From the NCBI GenBank assembly GCA_011330545.1, contig DRQI01000171.1, positions 1 through 6,481 on the forward strand: a DNA stretch of 6,481 bases. Direction: 5' to 3'. This document shows, in pieces, positions 6,061 to 6,481 of the stretch. The notes below the pieces were generated by a model. The model did no database searches, was not told the origin of the DNA, and saw only the letters and a program-made list of their open reading frames with translations. Within the stretch, counting starts at the first letter, position 1. The number at the start of each line of letters is the position of its first letter. Position numbers and translations under genes: made by a program. The stretch comes from Flavobacteriia bacterium. Lineage in GTDB: Bacteria > Bacteroidota > Bacteroidia > Flavobacteriales > Flavobacteriaceae.

Positions 6061-6481
6061 ATGGAGTATGATTTAGAATACAATTCAGAAAGAGAACATT
6101 TGATAATACCCGAATATGGCAGGCATTTACAGAAATTAGTAAATCACTGTGTGCAATTAGAAAGCAAAGAAGAACGCAATAAAATGGCACATGCCATTGT
6201 TGATGTAATGGGTAACTTACAACCGCATTTACGAGATGTTCCCGATTTCAAACACAAATTATGGGATCAGTTATTTATCATGTCTGATTTTAAGTTAGAT
6301 GCCGATTCGCCATACCCGCAGCCTTCAAAAGCAGAACTGACGGCAAAACCCGAGGCATTGCCTTATCCTAAATCTGCATCAAAGTATAAGTTTTATGGCA
6401 ATAATATTCAAATAATGATTGATACCGCATTGACATGGGAAGAGGGAGAATTAAAAGACGCCCTTTTATATGCCATTGCCA
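6061..6481 (+). CDS. DUF4290 family protein, N-terminal 140 residues (runs off the window)
   Basis: An open frame from ATG 6061 continues past the right edge. It encodes a soluble, helical protein with no signal peptide or membrane segment. Characteristic blocks are MEYDLEYNSEREHLIIPEYG (1-20), a run reading VDVMGNLQPHLRDVPDFK (47-64), HKLWDQLFIMSDF (65-77), and YKFYGNNIQIMID (109-121). I recognise these as the strongly conserved DUF4290 family of Bacteroidota, whose biochemical role is unknown. From memory, the gene often precedes murA in flavobacteria, but that region is outside the window. The start is well placed: an A-rich leader precedes it and the conserved N-terminus begins at this methionine. 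It lies 62 bases after pcrA in the same direction. Confidence 0.88.
   Translation, partial: MEYDLEYNSEREHLIIPEYGRHLQKLVNHCVQLESKEERNKMAHAIVDVMGNLQPHLRDVPDFKHKLWDQLFIMSDFKLDADSPYPQPSKAELTAKPEALPYPKSASKYKFYGNNIQIMIDTALTWEEGELKDALLYAIA

Overview
The window looks like a chromosomal segment from a low-GC member of the Bacteroidota, most likely family Flavobacteriaceae. Three lines of evidence point there. Most of the proteins resemble families known mainly from that group: a FadL-type outer-membrane protein with a Bacteroidota-style signal peptide, a DUF7935-like protein, a DUF4290-like protein, and a PcrA/UvrD helicase of about 770 residues. Promoters match the Bacteroidota pattern TTG-N(18-20)-TAnnTTTG. 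Start codons lack clear Shine-Dalgarno sequences and sit in A-rich leaders.

Layout from left to right. (1) Positions 1-116 hold the last 37 codons of a plus-strand gene, probably menA (menaquinone prenyltransferase). (2) A gene-free convergent gap of 308 bases follows, with one repeat-like remnant. (3) A minus-strand two-gene operon comes next: first a small membrane-anchored DUF7935-like protein (1707 to 1186), then, after 2 bases, a secreted metallo-beta-lactamase-fold hydrolase (1183 to 425). (4) A 371-base divergent intergenic region (1708-2078) carries a promoter for each side. On the fadL side, a perfect 20-bp inverted repeat brackets the core promoter almost to the base. (5) The fadL-like gene (2079-3509) is followed by a strong intrinsic terminator (3563-3604). 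(6) pcrA/uvrD has its own promoter just beyond that terminator and starts at GTG 3680. (7) The first 140 codons of a DUF4290-like gene run off the right edge.

The genes are mostly independent housekeeping or envelope functions: quinone synthesis, envelope hydrolase, hydrophobic-compound uptake, DNA repair. Only the minus-strand pair looks co-transcribed. Three start codons were moved from the longest-ORF choice. The membrane protein moves from TTG 1731 to ATG 1707, fadL from ATG 2022 to ATG 2079, and pcrA from TTG 3566 to GTG 3680. In each case the long start lies in or upstream of a promoter element or inside a terminator stem.

I see no defence system, mobile element, CRISPR array, tRNA or rRNA. 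The most noteworthy signal is the promoter-bracketing inverted repeat upstream of fadL, which looks like a paired operator for an unidentified regulator. I do not see convincing evidence of a wholly new multi-gene system here.
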